A stretch of DNA of 64,000 bases from Actinomadura opuntiae (GCF_030283205.1 NZ_JASNWF010000004.1:310001-374000); one strand, 5' to 3'; positions 26,932-36,162 are shown, counted from the first letter of the stretch. Numbers and translations: made by a program. Notes: a model not told the origin generated them from the letters alone.

Positions 26932-27951
26932 TCACGCCTTCCAGGACGCCAGGGCCCGGTCGATCTCCTTGCGGGTCGGGAGGCGCAGTGACCGCGGCGC
27001 CGTCGCGGGCAGCCCGTGCTCGCGGGCGGCGGCGTCGCCGAAGCCGCCGTCGGGGGCGCGGAACCCGGCCCGCTGGAGCGTGTCGCGGGCGGACCGCGTC
27101 CCGAGCGCGTCGCCGAAGGCCGCCGCCGCGTCGCGGTGCCGCCGGTCGCGGGCCGTGACCGCGTACGGGTGGTCGAGCATGAGGGTGCCCTCGTCCGGGA
27201 CGATCGGGGTGACCGGGTTGGGGCGGTGCCCGTCGTTGTAGGCGACGGTCGCCTGCTCGGTGGTGACGACGAGGGGGCGGTCGAAGCGTTCGGCGGCGGT
27301 GAGGCCGGCGAGCACGGCCGCGGCGCCGCCGGCCGCGTCGTCCGCCGGTGACGGCGCGGATTTGCGCAGGTCGCCGGTCACGTCGCCGGTCCTGCCGCCG
27401 ACCTGGTCGAGGGCGAGCATCGCGACCATCCCGCTGATGCCGACGCCCGGGTCCGCCGCCCTGCGGGCGAGGCCCAGGCCGTCGACCTTGGACTTCAGCA
27501 GCAGTTTCCAACTCATGGCGACGTGGCCGGCGGCGAGCTCGTCGGCCACGGGACGGGTCGTCGCGAAGACGACGGGCGTGGCGGCGATCGACGTCCCGCT
27601 CCCCGGAACGCCCTTGTCCCCCGCGTCGCGGACGATGCCGAGCCACAGCGACGACTCCGGCACCCAGGCGTCCGTGCGCCGCCGCAGGTCCGGACGGCGC
27701 GCGAACTCGGCGGGGGCGACGGCCGTCACGCGCGCGCGGACGCAGCGTCCGCCGACCCGGTGCCGCTCCACGGTGAACCGGGACGCGACGTCCCGCAGCG
27801 CGGGCGCGATCTCCGGTTGCGCGGCGACCCGCACCTCCACCGTCCCGCTCCGGCACGGCGAGGGCCCGGGCAGCAGGCCGAACGCCCACGCCCCGCCCCC
27901 GACGACGGTGACGAGCAGCACCGCCGCCGGCACCCAGACCTTCCACCTCAC
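26932..27951 (-). CDS. extracellular substrate-binding protein, orphan
   Basis: A 339-residue protein with an N-terminal signal or anchor helix (about 5-25, VWVPAAVLLVTVVGGGAWAF) and a type-2 periplasmic-binding fold (VEVRVAAQPEIAPALRDVA, WVPESSLWLGIV, TPVVFATTRPVADELA, NPVTPIVPDEGTLMLDHPYA). No lipobox Cys is present at the usual place. The group is typical of solute-binding or VWA-linked proteins; no ABC permease or ATPase gene is adjacent, so the transport role is uncertain. The GTG start follows TATGAC by six bases (near-consensus leaderless promoter) and a symmetric operator lies just upstream. Confidence 0.8.
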   Translation of the reverse strand: MRWKVWVPAAVLLVTVVGGGAWAFGLLPGPSPCRSGTVEVRVAAQPEIAPALRDVASRFTVERHRVGGRCVRARVTAVAPAEFARRPDLRRRTDAWVPESSLWLGIVRDAGDKGVPGSGTSIAATPVVFATTRPVADELAAGHVAMSWKLLLKSKVDGLGLARRAADPGVGISGMVAMLALDQVGGRTGDVTGDLRKSAPSPADDAAGGAAAVLAGLTAAERFDRPLVVTTEQATVAYNDGHRPNPVTPIVPDEGTLMLDHPYAVTARDRRHRDAAAAFGDALGTRSARDTLQRAGFRAPDGGFGDAAAREHGLPATAPRSLRLPTRKEIDRALASWKA

Positions 27952-27957
27952 GCGTCA

Positions 27958-27989
27958 GTCATACCGGACCGACGATGAACGTGCGTTCA
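27958..27989 (-). promoter_or_regulatory. promoter and TetR-like operator of the binding-protein gene
   Basis: TATGAC on the minus strand (27958-27963) ends six bases before GTG 27951. The perfect dyad TGAACG-TG-CGTTCA (27976-27989) sits where the -35 region would be. Its form is common for TetR-family operators. Confidence 0.45.
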
Positions 27990-27990
27990 C

Positions 27991-28040
27991 TTGCGGCGAG
28001 TCGTCGTTATGAGCGGTGCCATAACGACGACTCGCCGCAA
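27991..28040. terminator. perfect 20-bp inverted repeat after fbiC
   Basis: 27991-28010 is exactly complementary to 28021-28040, loop GAGCGGTGCC. It starts one base after the fbiC stop. It is probably the fbiC terminator, but such perfect length is unusual and it also borders the operator of the next gene. Confidence 0.75.
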
Positions 28041-28041
28041 C

Positions 28042-30594
28042 TCAACGTGGGGTGAGGGTGAGGGACGGGCGGCCGAAGTGGCCGATGCCGTCGGTCTTGC
28101 GGGCGGCCTCGACGCGCTCGGCGGGGACCTCGCCGTAGAGGGTCGTGCGCTGCCGGGCGGGGCGTCCCGCGAGGGCGGCGATCCTCTCCAGGTCGCTGAT
28201 GGGCTTGAACGAGCCGTTCTCCGAACCGGCCATCCGGCTGATGGTCTCCTCCATCAGCGTTCCGCCGAGGTCGTTGACGCCGCCTTGCAGGACGCGCGTG
28301 CACAGCTCGTCGCCCAGCTTCACCCAGGACGTCTGGATGTTGGCGATGGCGCCGTGCAGCAGGATCCGCGCGAGCGCGTGAACGGCGATGTTCTCCCGTA
28401 CGGTCGGCCCCGGCCGCGCGAGTCCCGCCAGGTAGATCGGCGAGTTGTGGTGGACGAACGGCAGCAGCACGAACTCGCTGAACCCGCCCGTCCGCTCCTG
28501 GATGGAGCGCAGCAGCTTGATGTGCGCGACCCAGTGCGACGGGGTGTCGACATGCCCGTACATCATCGTGGACGTCGTCGGGATGCCGATCTCGTGCGCG
28601 GTGGTGACGACCTCGACCCACTGGTCGGTGGGCAGCTTGCCCTTGGTCAGCACCCAGCGGACGTCGTCGTCGAGGATCTCGGCGGCCGTCCCGGGCAGCG
28701 AGTCGACGCCGGCCTCCTTCGCCGCCTCCAGCCATTCGCGGATGGACAGGTCGCTGCGGGACGCGCCGTTCACGACCTCCATCGGGCTGTAGGAGTGCAG
28801 GTGGATGTCCGGGGCGCGGCGCTTCACCTCGCGGGCGAGGTCGAAGTAGGCGGTGCCGGGCAGGTCGGGATGGATGCCGCCCTGCATGCAGATCTCGGTG
28901 GCGCCCGCCTCCCACGCCTCGTCCACCCGGTCGCCGACCTGCTGGAGCGACAGCGTGTACGCGTCGGCGTCGGTGCGGCGCTGCGCGAACGCGCAGAACC
29001 GGCAGCCGGTGTAGCAGACGTTGGTGAAGTTGATGTTCCGGGTGACGACGTAGGTGACCTCGTCGCCGACGGCTTCGCGGCGCAGGTCGTCGGCCAGCTT
29101 CGCCAGCGCGTCGAGTTCGGGGCCGTCGGCGTGCAGCAGTGCGAGCGCCTCGTCGTCGGACAGCCCGGCGGGGTCGCGTTCGGCGGCGGCGAGCGCTGCC
29201 TTGACGTCGGCGTCGAACCGCTGCGGCGCGCTCATGCGGTCCTTGAGCGCGTCCCAGTCGCCGTAGACCTCGTCGAAGTCGTCGCGCCGGTCGGACGTGC
29301 GCCCGGTCGTGTCGATCTCGGTGTGCAGGTCGGTGCGCCCGGACGCCGCGAACCCGCCGTCGGGCTCCTGCCACGGGCGCCCTTCGAGGACGGCGTCCTC
29401 GCGCGCGAGCCCGGTCGCCGGGTCGGCCAGCGCGGACACGTGCCCGACCAGCCGCGGGTCCAGCCACGGCTCGCCGCGCTTGACGTACTCGGGGTAGATC
29501 GTGAGCCGTTCGCGCAGTTCGAAGCCCGACTCGGCGGTCCTGGCGGCCAGCTCGTCGATCTGCGGCCACGGACGCTCGGGGTTCACGTGGTCCGGCGTCA
29601 GCGGCGACACGCCGCCCCAGTCGTCGATCCCGGCGCGCAGCATCAGCGAGTACTGGTCGGCGACGAGGTTCGGCGGCGCCTGGATGCGCGCCTTCGGCCC
29701 CAGTACCAGCCGCGTCACCGCGATCGTCGCGGCCAGCTCTTCCAGCTCGGCGTCGGGCGTGTCGCGCATCTTGGTGTCGGGCTTGGCGCGGAAGTTCTGC
29801 ACGATCACTTCCTGGATCGCGCCGTACTCCCGCATCGTCTTGCGGATCGCGAAGATCGCGTCCGCGCGCTCCTCGACCGTCTCGCCGATGCCGATGAGGA
29901 TGCCGGTGGTGAACGGGACGTTCGTGCGGCCCGCGTCCTCCAGTACCCGCAGCCGGACGGCCGGGTCCTTGTCCGGCGATCCGAAGTGCGGGCCGCCGCG
30001 CTCGCTGAACAGCCGCGTCGCGGTCGTCTCCAGCATCATCCCCATCGACGGCGCGACCGGCTTGAGCCGCTGGAAGTCGCGCCAGGTCAGCACGCCCGGG
30101 TTCAGGTGCGGCAGCAGCCCGGTCTCCTCCAGCACCCGGATCGCCATCGCCCGCACGTACGACAGGGTGTCGTCGTAGCCGTGCGCGTCGAGCCACTCGC
30201 GGGCCTGCTTCCACCGGTCCTCGGGACGGTCCCCGAGCGTGAACAGCGCCTCCTTGCAGCCCATCGCGGCGCCCTGCCGCGCGATCTCCAGGACCTCGTC
30301 GGGGCTGAGGTACGGCGCGTCCAGCTTGTGCGGGACGGTCGCGAACGTGCAGTAGCCGCAGCGGTCCCGGCAGAGCCGGGTCAGCGGGATGAAGACCTTG
30401 CGGCTGTAGGTGATGGTCCCGGGACGGCCCGCCGCCGCGAGGCCGGCGTCCCTGGTCCTCGCCGCGTAGGCGAGCAGATCGTCCAGCTGCGGACCGCGGG
30501 CCCGCAGCAGCGTCGTGGCCTCGGAGTGGTCGAGCGTCTTCCCGTCACGCGCACGGGCCAAAGCCCGCCTGATCGCGTTCTGCGTGGCCTCCAT
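28042..30594 (-). CDS. fbiC: 7,8-didemethyl-8-hydroxy-5-deazariboflavin synthase
   Basis: An 850-residue fusion of the two radical-SAM enzymes CofG and CofH that together make Fo, the F420 chromophore, from tyrosine and the riboflavin precursor. Both [4Fe-4S] motifs are present: CRDRCGYC at Cys75/79/82 in the N-terminal CofG half and CYTGCRFC at Cys527/531/534 in the CofH half. Length is close to the mycobacterial FbiC (about 856). ATG 30594 lies six bases after TAGAGT without a ribosome-binding site, so it is probably leaderless, like fbiA. With fbiA and fbiB nearby, most of the F420 pathway is here; the guanylyltransferase FbiD is not in the window. Confidence 0.97.
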   Translation of the reverse strand: MEATQNAIRRALARARDGKTLDHSEATTLLRARGPQLDDLLAYAARTRDAGLAAAGRPGTITYSRKVFIPLTRLCRDRCGYCTFATVPHKLDAPYLSPDEVLEIARQGAAMGCKEALFTLGDRPEDRWKQAREWLDAHGYDDTLSYVRAMAIRVLEETGLLPHLNPGVLTWRDFQRLKPVAPSMGMMLETTATRLFSERGGPHFGSPDKDPAVRLRVLEDAGRTNVPFTTGILIGIGETVEERADAIFAIRKTMREYGAIQEVIVQNFRAKPDTKMRDTPDAELEELAATIAVTRLVLGPKARIQAPPNLVADQYSLMLRAGIDDWGGVSPLTPDHVNPERPWPQIDELAARTAESGFELRERLTIYPEYVKRGEPWLDPRLVGHVSALADPATGLAREDAVLEGRPWQEPDGGFAASGRTDLHTEIDTTGRTSDRRDDFDEVYGDWDALKDRMSAPQRFDADVKAALAAAERDPAGLSDDEALALLHADGPELDALAKLADDLRREAVGDEVTYVVTRNINFTNVCYTGCRFCAFAQRRTDADAYTLSLQQVGDRVDEAWEAGATEICMQGGIHPDLPGTAYFDLAREVKRRAPDIHLHSYSPMEVVNGASRSDLSIREWLEAAKEAGVDSLPGTAAEILDDDVRWVLTKGKLPTDQWVEVVTTAHEIGIPTTSTMMYGHVDTPSHWVAHIKLLRSIQERTGGFSEFVLLPFVHHNSPIYLAGLARPGPTVRENIAVHALARILLHGAIANIQTSWVKLGDELCTRVLQGGVNDLGGTLMEETISRMAGSENGSFKPISDLERIAALAGRPARQRTTLYGEVPAERVEAARKTDGIGHFGRPSLTLTPR

Positions 30595-30600
30595 GCGGGC

Positions 30601-30606
30601 ACTCTA
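30601..30606 (-). promoter_or_regulatory. -10 box of leaderless fbiC transcript
   Basis: TAGAGT on the minus strand, six bases before the fbiC ATG. The remaining spacer to 30849 is AT-richer than its surroundings and holds no convincing gene. Confidence 0.5.
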
Positions 30607-30849
30607 TGCCAATCGTCATATTTTGCGACGCGGCGGGGCCCGCGGAATGCCGTCCACCTACGAGAGCCGGAGGCGCCCCGGATCTATTCCCCGGCGGCGG
30701 CACTCCTCCCAGGATGTAGTGAAGCTTAATGAATGCGTCTAGAAATGGTCGCTTGTCCTCAATGTTGGACTGAGTCAAACTATAGCTGCGAGAGGGTCGT
30801 CCCCCCGGGCGGTACCACCGCCGCACGGCCCTCGCCGGAGGAGACCGCC

Positions 30850-31071
30850 ATGCTGGTCATGCTCGCCATCCTGATCGCCCTCGCCGTCCTCGCGCCGATC
30901 TTCGGCGCCGACACCCGCGACGGCCTGAGCTGGACCCCGAACCACTTCTGGCTACCGCGCCGGTCAGCCAAGGCTCGCAAGGAGACGGTCAGAAGCTCCG
31001 GTAGTCGCGGACGGGCAGACGCGGACCGCGCCGCGGAGGCCGCGCGCCGGACGATTCCAGCAGCCGGGTGA
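30850..31071 (+). CDS. small single-helix membrane protein
   Basis: A 73-residue protein starting at ATG 30850, chosen over a longer frame because GGAGGAG lies six bases upstream. Residues 1-18 (MLVMLAILIALAVLAPIFGA) are one hydrophobic helix, followed by DTRDGLSWTPNHFWLPRR and a basic tail. I recall similar short proteins in actinobacteria but no function. Its last 83 bases overlap the end of the convergent DNA glycosylase gene. The TRDGLSW and HFWL residues after the helix look conserved-type rather than random. Confidence 0.55.
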   Translation: MLVMLAILIALAVLAPIFGADTRDGLSWTPNHFWLPRRSAKARKETVRSSGSRGRADADRAAEAARRTIPAAG

Positions 31072-31960
31072 CCCGGTGCCGATGCCCCGCGTACGGAGCC
31101 AGCAGCTCGAGCATCCCGTCGTCGTCGACCTTGCGGCCCGCCAGCGCCCAGCCGACCAGGCCGGGCAGGTTGTAGTCGCCCACGGAGACGGCGTCGGGAT
31201 CGCCCGCCGCCCGCTGCCGGACCTCCGCCGCCGTCCAGACCCCGACGCCCGGCAGGCTGCGCAGCCGGTCCTCGGCGGGGTCGTCCTCCAGCCGGGCGGC
31301 GACCCGCGCCGCACCGATGATCGTCCGGGCCCGGACCGCCTCCAGCCCCGAGCGGTGCCACTCCCACGACGGGATCCGCACCCACACCGCGGGCGGCGGC
31401 GGGACCCGCAGCCGCAGCGCGGCGGGCGCGCCCGGCGCCGGCCTCCCGAACCGGCGCACCAGGTACCCCCAGGCCCGCCACGCCTCCTCCGCCAGGACCT
31501 TCTGCTCCATCACCGCCGGGACGAGCGCCTCGAACACCCGGTTCGTCCGGCCGATCCGCAGGCCCGGCCGCAGTAGCGCCTGCCGCCGGACGATCTCGTG
31601 CCGCGCCTCGAACCCCCCGGGCTCGTCCGACGCGCCGAGCAGGTCCGGCAGCCCGTCGAGCAGCCACGCGGCCCCCGGCCCCCACGCGTCCGCGACCACC
31701 GCGTCCCCGCGCGCACGGATCCGCAGCGTGCCCGGACCGTCCGGCGTGTACGACGCGCGCCAGACCGTCCCGTCCCGCTCCACGCGGAACGCCGGGTCAT
31801 GCGGCCCGCGCCGATGCGGCCGAAGCGTCGCCCCCACGTCCACCGTGAACGGCGGCGCCCACTCCCGCCGCATCCCCCCGGACCCGTGGCCGGGGAGAAG
31901 CCCAGCGGTCCTCTCCCCGGCCACGCCGTCGGCGGCCGTGCCCGGCGGGACGTCAGGCAT
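30989..31960 (-). CDS. DNA-3-methyladenine glycosylase II (AlkA type)
   Basis: A 323-residue HhH-GPD glycosylase, which removes alkylated bases in base excision repair. Residues about 125-300 contain the helix-hairpin-helix (RSLPGVGVWTAAEVRQRA) followed by GDPDAVSVGDYNL with the catalytic Asp in GDYN. The N-terminal about 120 residues form the beta domain of AlkA-like proteins. The ATG at 31960 overlaps the stop of the upstream guanylyltransferase gene by eight bases; an internal ATG (MRREWAPP, residue 30) is closer to where family members usually begin. It is an unexpected partner for a nucleotide-sugar gene, probably only a transcriptional neighbour. Confidence 0.88.
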   Translation of the reverse strand: MPDVPPGTAADGVAGERTAGLLPGHGSGGMRREWAPPFTVDVGATLRPHRRGPHDPAFRVERDGTVWRASYTPDGPGTLRIRARGDAVVADAWGPGAAWLLDGLPDLLGASDEPGGFEARHEIVRRQALLRPGLRIGRTNRVFEALVPAVMEQKVLAEEAWRAWGYLVRRFGRPAPGAPAALRLRVPPPPAVWVRIPSWEWHRSGLEAVRARTIIGAARVAARLEDDPAEDRLRSLPGVGVWTAAEVRQRAAGDPDAVSVGDYNLPGLVGWALAGRKVDDDGMLELLAPYAGHRHRVTRLLESSGARPPRRGPRLPVRDYRSF

Positions 31961-33020
31961 CGGTGGAGAAGCGGACCGCAGTGGGGGGAAGCTCGATGCC
32001 CGGCCAGACGCGCAGGCCGCAGCACAGTTCGTTGCCCGGGCCCACGACCGCGCCGTCGCCCAGGATGACGCCGTCGAGCACCGCGCCGGGGCCCACTCGG
32101 GCGCCGCGGCTCAGCACCGAGTCGCGGACGGTCGCGCCCTCCGCGACGAACGCGTCGTCCAGCAGCACGCTGCCGATCACGGTGGCGCCGGCCTCGACCA
32201 CCGCGCCGCGGCCGACCGTCGTGCCGCCGCGCACCACCGCGCCCGGCGACACCGTCGCCCCGGCGAGGGTGAGGCGCTCGCCCGGCTCGCCTGGCATCGC
32301 CGGGGAGGCGAGCCGGCCGAGGACCAGGTCGCGCGAGCCGCGCACGAACGCCTCGGGCGTGCCGACGTCCAGCCAGTAGCCCGACTCGACGTGCCCCATG
32401 ACGACGGCGCCGGACGCGATCAGCGACGGGAACGTCTCCCGCTCGACCGAGACGACCTCGTCCTCGGTGATCGTGTCGATCGCCGAACGCCGGAACACGT
32501 AGCAGCCCGCGTTGATCTGGTTCGTCACCGGATGGGACGTCTTCTCCAGGAACGCGGTGACGCGCCCGGAGTCGTCGGTCGGCACGCAGCCGAACCGGGA
32601 CGGGTCGTCGACCTCGGTGAGGTGCAGCGTCACCGCCGCGCCCGCGTCCTCGTGCAGCTTCACCTGCGCCGGCACGTCGTGCCCGGACAGGATGTCGCCG
32701 TTGAGGATCAGCACCGGGTCGTCCGGTCCGCAGGTCAGCGCGCGGGCCGCGTTGCGGATCGCGCCGCCCGTGCCGAGCGGCTGCGCCTCGCTGACATAGG
32801 CGAGGTCGACGCCGTGCGCGTGGGCGCCGAACGCCGCCTCGAACATCTCCGCCCGGTAGGACGTCGCGAACACGATCCGCTCGACCCCGGCGGCGTGCGC
32901 GCGGGCGAGCTGGTGCGCCAGGAAGGCCACGCCGGCAGTGGGGAGCAGCGGCTTCGGAGTGGAGATCGTCAGCGGGCGCAGGCGGGTGCCCCGGCCCCCC
33001 ACCAGGAGGATCGCTTCCAC
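31953..33020 (-). CDS. mannose-1-phosphate guanylyltransferase-like nucleotidyltransferase
   Basis: A 355-residue sugar-nucleotide pyrophosphorylase. Residues 1-235 are the nucleotidyltransferase (VEAILLVGGRGTRLRPLT, then PKPLLPTAGVAF, the metal-binding ILNGDILSG, and GYWLDVGTPEAFV). The rest is a left-handed beta-helix of hexapeptide repeats (ATVSPGAVVRGGTTVGRGAV). The protein fits the actinobacterial GDP-mannose pyrophosphorylase (Rv3264c type) better than a glucose-1-phosphate thymidylyltransferase, but the nucleotide is inferred. GTG 33020 has AAAGGAA six bases upstream. It would use the product of manB. Confidence 0.85.
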   Translation of the reverse strand: MEAILLVGGRGTRLRPLTISTPKPLLPTAGVAFLAHQLARAHAAGVERIVFATSYRAEMFEAAFGAHAHGVDLAYVSEAQPLGTGGAIRNAARALTCGPDDPVLILNGDILSGHDVPAQVKLHEDAGAAVTLHLTEVDDPSRFGCVPTDDSGRVTAFLEKTSHPVTNQINAGCYVFRRSAIDTITEDEVVSVERETFPSLIASGAVVMGHVESGYWLDVGTPEAFVRGSRDLVLGRLASPAMPGEPGERLTLAGATVSPGAVVRGGTTVGRGAVVEAGATVIGSVLLDDAFVAEGATVRDSVLSRGARVGPGAVLDGVILGDGAVVGPGNELCCGLRVWPGIELPPTAVRFSTDA

Positions 33021-33057
33021 TGGGTTCCTTTCTCCGCCACGGTCGTGGAGACGAAGC

Positions 33058-34227
33058 CTAGTGGTTGGCGGGCGCCGAGCCGTGCCCGCGCGAAGCGGCG
33101 TGCTGCCGGACGGCGCGCTCGTAGGAGGCCAGGTGCGCCTCGGCCGACGCGGCCCAGCTGAACTCCTGCGAGTGCGTGTACGCCGCGGCGGCCAGCCCGG
33201 CACGGCGGGACGGGTCGCCGATCAGCGCGGTCAGCGCCGTCGCGATCCCCTCCGGGTCGGGCTCGGTGTAGGCGACCGCGTCGCCGCCGACCTCCGGCAG
33301 CGAGCCGCGGCGGGTCGTCAGGACGGGCGCGCCGCACGCCATCGCCTCCAGCACCGGCAGGCCGAACCCCTCGCCGCGGCTCGGCAGCGCCACCACCAGC
33401 GCGCCGCCGAAAAAACCGGGCAGCAACGGCACCCGCAGGTATCCCGGGCGGATCACCCGCAGCCGGGGCGGGACCGTCGCCAGCGCCGCGTCGACCTCGT
33501 CGTCCCAGCCCCCGCCGCCGGCCAGCACCAGCGCGGGCGGGTCCTCCAGCCCGGCGCAGGAGCGCACCCAGCCGCGGATCAGGTTCGGGACGTTCTTGCG
33601 CGGCTCCAGCCCGCCCAGATAGGCGACGTAGGGACGGCCGTGCAGGCCGAGCCGGTCGGAGACCTGCTTGACCTCCGCCTCCGACGGGCGGTGGAACACC
33701 GCGTGGTCGACGCCGTGGTAGGCCACGTCGATGTGCTCGGGGTCGGCGCCCAGCACCCGGACCAGCTCGTCGCGCGTCGCCCGCGACGGGACGATCAGCC
33801 GGGTCGCGCGGCGCGCCGCGGTGCGGGTCGCCGACTTGACGTAGGTGGTGCGGACGGGGTCGTGCAGCTCCGGCTCCGCGAACAGCGTCACGTCGTGGAT
33901 GGTCACCACGGTCGGCCGGACCGCGCTGACCGGCATCGTGTACGTCGGCAGATGGATCACGTCGGCGGCGACGCCGTCGGCGACGTGCGGCAGGCCGGAC
34001 TGCTCCCACGCCAGCCGGGTCGCGCGGTGCGCCAGCGCCGGCGGTCCCGCGACGATCCGGGCGCCCGGCGCGAGCTGCCCGTACCGCTTCTCGTCCGAGC
34101 GCTGGCAGACGACCGCGAGGTCGGCGCCGAGCGCGTGCAGGGCCGACAGCAGGCCGTCCACGTACCGCCCGAGCCCGCCCCTGTCGGCGGGCACCGCGGT
34201 GGCGTCGAGCAGTATCCGAGGCGCCAC
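33058..34227 (-). CDS. GT4 glycosyltransferase
   Basis: A 389-residue GT-B enzyme of family 4: N-terminal ILLDATAVPADRGGLGRYVD, TIHDVTLFAEPELHD, the linker region YHGVDHAVF, and the C-terminal donor-binding EGFGLPVLEAMACGAPVLTT with the EX7E motif. GTG 34227 is preferred (GGGGGAG at six bases) over the in-frame ATG 34242. It probably uses GDP-mannose or a related sugar nucleotide, given its guanylyltransferase neighbour 37 bases downstream on the same strand; the acceptor is unknown. Cytoplasmic, membrane-associated. Confidence 0.9.
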   Translation of the reverse strand: MAPRILLDATAVPADRGGLGRYVDGLLSALHALGADLAVVCQRSDEKRYGQLAPGARIVAGPPALAHRATRLAWEQSGLPHVADGVAADVIHLPTYTMPVSAVRPTVVTIHDVTLFAEPELHDPVRTTYVKSATRTAARRATRLIVPSRATRDELVRVLGADPEHIDVAYHGVDHAVFHRPSEAEVKQVSDRLGLHGRPYVAYLGGLEPRKNVPNLIRGWVRSCAGLEDPPALVLAGGGGWDDEVDAALATVPPRLRVIRPGYLRVPLLPGFFGGALVVALPSRGEGFGLPVLEAMACGAPVLTTRRGSLPEVGGDAVAYTEPDPEGIATALTALIGDPSRRAGLAAAAYTHSQEFSWAASAEAHLASYERAVRQHAASRGHGSAPANH

Positions 34228-34368
34228 GGTCCACTCCCCCATTCCGGCGCTGAAGCCGTAGTGGCGTAGATCACTCTTTACCGTCCGAGCCTACGCCCGC
34301 GACCGGCCGGCCGTGGGCCCTCCGCGCCGGTCGCTTCCGCAAGTCCTTGTGGCCCCCTACCCACACGC

Positions 34369-35073
34369 CTATCTTTTGCGCGCGTGAATCAGGACGATGC
34401 TGCCCTGCCGGTTCGGCGCGCCCCGGTCGGCGAGCGCGACCAGCGGCGTCAGCGGCGCCGCCGCATTGAAGCCGACCCGGCCGCCGTAGGTCGACAGCGA
34501 CAGGTAGAGCCGCTCGGTCGCGGCCGTCCTGAACTGGTAGGAGTGCCGCACCAGGTCGAGGCCCCGCTCGTCCATCAGCTTGCGCAGGCTCTCGTGGGTG
34601 TAGGTGTGCTGGACGTGGTACCTGGCCTTGTGCGCGTCCCGCAGCTTCGGCCACGCGTCGGCCCGGCTGAGCACGTCGGCGGACATGAAGACCTCACCGC
34701 CCGGCTTGAGCACCCGCGCCATCTCGTCCAGGGACCTGCCGCCGTCGTCGAAGTGCTCGATCGCGCAGACCGACAGGACCGCGTCGAACGTGGCGTCGCC
34801 GAACGGCAGCCGCAGCGCGTCGCACTCGATCAGCGCGGGCGCGTCGGCGAGCGTCCGGCCGTACACCATCTTCTTGCGGGCGAGGTCGATCGAGACCGCG
34901 TCGGCGCCGCGCCTGCGGGCCCGTCCCGCCCAGTAGCCGTCGCCGCCGGCGACGTCGAGGACCCGCTTGCCGCTCAGGTCCCGTCCCATCCACGACAGCA
35001 GCGTCCCCGCCTCGCGGTACCGGCACACGTGCACCTGGTGCCCCATGAAGGCGACCACATCGGAGAGTTTCAT
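34369..35073 (-). CDS. class I SAM-dependent methyltransferase
   Basis: A 234-residue Rossmann methyltransferase with motif I VLDVAGGDGYWAGRA, an acidic residue at the end of strand 2 (SIDLA), LPFGDATFDAVLSVCAIEHF for motifs post-I and II, and RVLKPGGEVFMS. The substrate is unknown; proximity to glycan genes suggests a sugar or lipid. ATG 35073 is exactly eight bases after TACAGT with no ribosome-binding site, supporting a leaderless start rather than the TTG nine bases upstream. It is divergent from the flippase-like gene. Confidence 0.88.
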   Translation of the reverse strand: MKLSDVVAFMGHQVHVCRYREAGTLLSWMGRDLSGKRVLDVAGGDGYWAGRARRRGADAVSIDLARKKMVYGRTLADAPALIECDALRLPFGDATFDAVLSVCAIEHFDDGGRSLDEMARVLKPGGEVFMSADVLSRADAWPKLRDAHKARYHVQHTYTHESLRKLMDERGLDLVRHSYQFRTAATERLYLSLSTYGGRVGFNAAAPLTPLVALADRGAPNRQGSIVLIHARKR

Positions 35074-35081
35074 CGTCCCCA

Positions 35082-35087
35082 ACTGTA
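35082..35087 (-). promoter_or_regulatory. -10 box of leaderless methyltransferase transcript
   Basis: TACAGT on the minus strand, eight bases before ATG 35073. Confidence 0.45.
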
Positions 35088-35146
35088 GGGCGCGGCGGGC
35101 GGCGGCGCGGCCGAAGCGGCGGCACGCGCCGTGATCCCGGTTCGCC

Positions 35147-35152
35147 TACGCT
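35147..35152 (+). promoter_or_regulatory. -10 box of leaderless flippase-like transcript
   Basis: TACGCT in the context GCCTACGCT, six bases before GTG 35159; the same octamer core recurs at 60618 and 41686. Confidence 0.5.
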
Positions 35153-35158
35153 GGGCGC

Positions 35159-36160
35159 GTGAATACGAAGGTCGTCGCCATGCGGGCCCTGCGCGTGCTG
35201 CTGATCCTGCTCGCGCTCGGGTTCTGCGGCTACAGCGTGGCCTCCCAGTGGGACGCGACGACGCGGGCGTTCCAGGAGATGTCCTGGCCCACGCTCGCCG
35301 GGGCGCTGCTGGTGGGCCTGGCCGGGCTGTTCTCCTGGACGCTGGGGTGGCGGACGTTCCTCGCCGGCCTGGGCTCGCCGCTGCCGCTGCGCGTCGCCTA
35401 CCGGATCTCCGCGGTCTCCCAACTCGGCAAGTACGTGCCGGGCAAGGTGTGGGCGCTGGTCACCCAGATCGAGATGACGCGCGAGCACAAGGTGCCCGCC
35501 GAGCGCAGCTTCGGCTCCACGCTGCTGGCCGTGGCGACCTCCACCGCCTGCGGCCTCGCCGTCGCGGCGGTGACGCTGCCGCTGACCTCGGCGGCGGCGC
35601 GCCGGGAGTACTGGTGGCTGTTCCTGCTCGCCCCCTTCATGATCGCGGCGCTGCACCCGAGGATCGTGACGTGGGCGCTGGGGATGCTGCTGCGGCTCGT
35701 CCGGCGGCCCCCGCTGGAGCACCCGGTCAGCCTCGGCGTGACGCTGCGGGCGGTCGGCTGGACGGTGCTCGGCTGGGCGCTGTTCGGCGTCCACACCTGG
35801 CTGCTGTGCATGGCCGTCGGCGGTGACGGCCCCGGGCTGCCGTTCCTGGCGACCGGCGCCTACGCGCTGGCGTTCGTCGCCGGGTTCCTGGTCTTCATCG
35901 CGCCGGGCGGGATCGGCGCGCGGGAGGCCGCGCTGACCGTGGTGCTGACGCCGGTGCTGCCGGCGGGCGCGCCCGTCGTGGTCGCGATCGCGTCCCGCGT
36001 GCTGCTGACGATCGCCGACCTGGTCAACGCGGGCGCCGGGATGCTCCTCGGCCGCGGCGCCGGCCGCCCCGGCCCGCCGTCCGGCGGCGCCGGGGACGGC
36101 GGCGGGAATGAAGGCGGGCGCCCCGCGCTTGTCAGGGGTACGCAGCCTACGAAGGAGTGA
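35159..36160 (+). CDS. LPG-synthase-TM/AglD-like membrane protein
   Basis: A 333-residue integral membrane protein with about eight helices and the lysylphosphatidylglycerol-synthase TM family pattern (GWRTFLAGLGSPLPLRVAYR, ISAVSQLGKYVPGKVWALV, APGGIGAREAALT). These proteins are thought to act as lipid or polyprenyl-phosphate-sugar flippases, or partners of glycosyltransferases such as AglD. Start GTG 35159 fits a leaderless promoter. Its stop overlaps the region of the thioredoxin start, so the two genes are cotranscribed. In this glycan-rich region it may translocate a lipid-linked sugar. Confidence 0.85.
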   Translation: MNTKVVAMRALRVLLILLALGFCGYSVASQWDATTRAFQEMSWPTLAGALLVGLAGLFSWTLGWRTFLAGLGSPLPLRVAYRISAVSQLGKYVPGKVWALVTQIEMTREHKVPAERSFGSTLLAVATSTACGLAVAAVTLPLTSAAARREYWWLFLLAPFMIAALHPRIVTWALGMLLRLVRRPPLEHPVSLGVTLRAVGWTVLGWALFGVHTWLLCMAVGGDGPGLPFLATGAYALAFVAGFLVFIAPGGIGAREAALTVVLTPVLPAGAPVVVAIASRVLLTIADLVNAGAGMLLGRGAGRPGPPSGGAGDGGGNEGGRPALVRGTQPTKE

Positions 36161-36162
36161 CC

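Noticed and set aside
27991-28040. Insertion sequence terminal repeat
   Set aside because: No transposase gene or target duplication nearby; the inverted copies are ten bases apart, so a hairpin is simpler.
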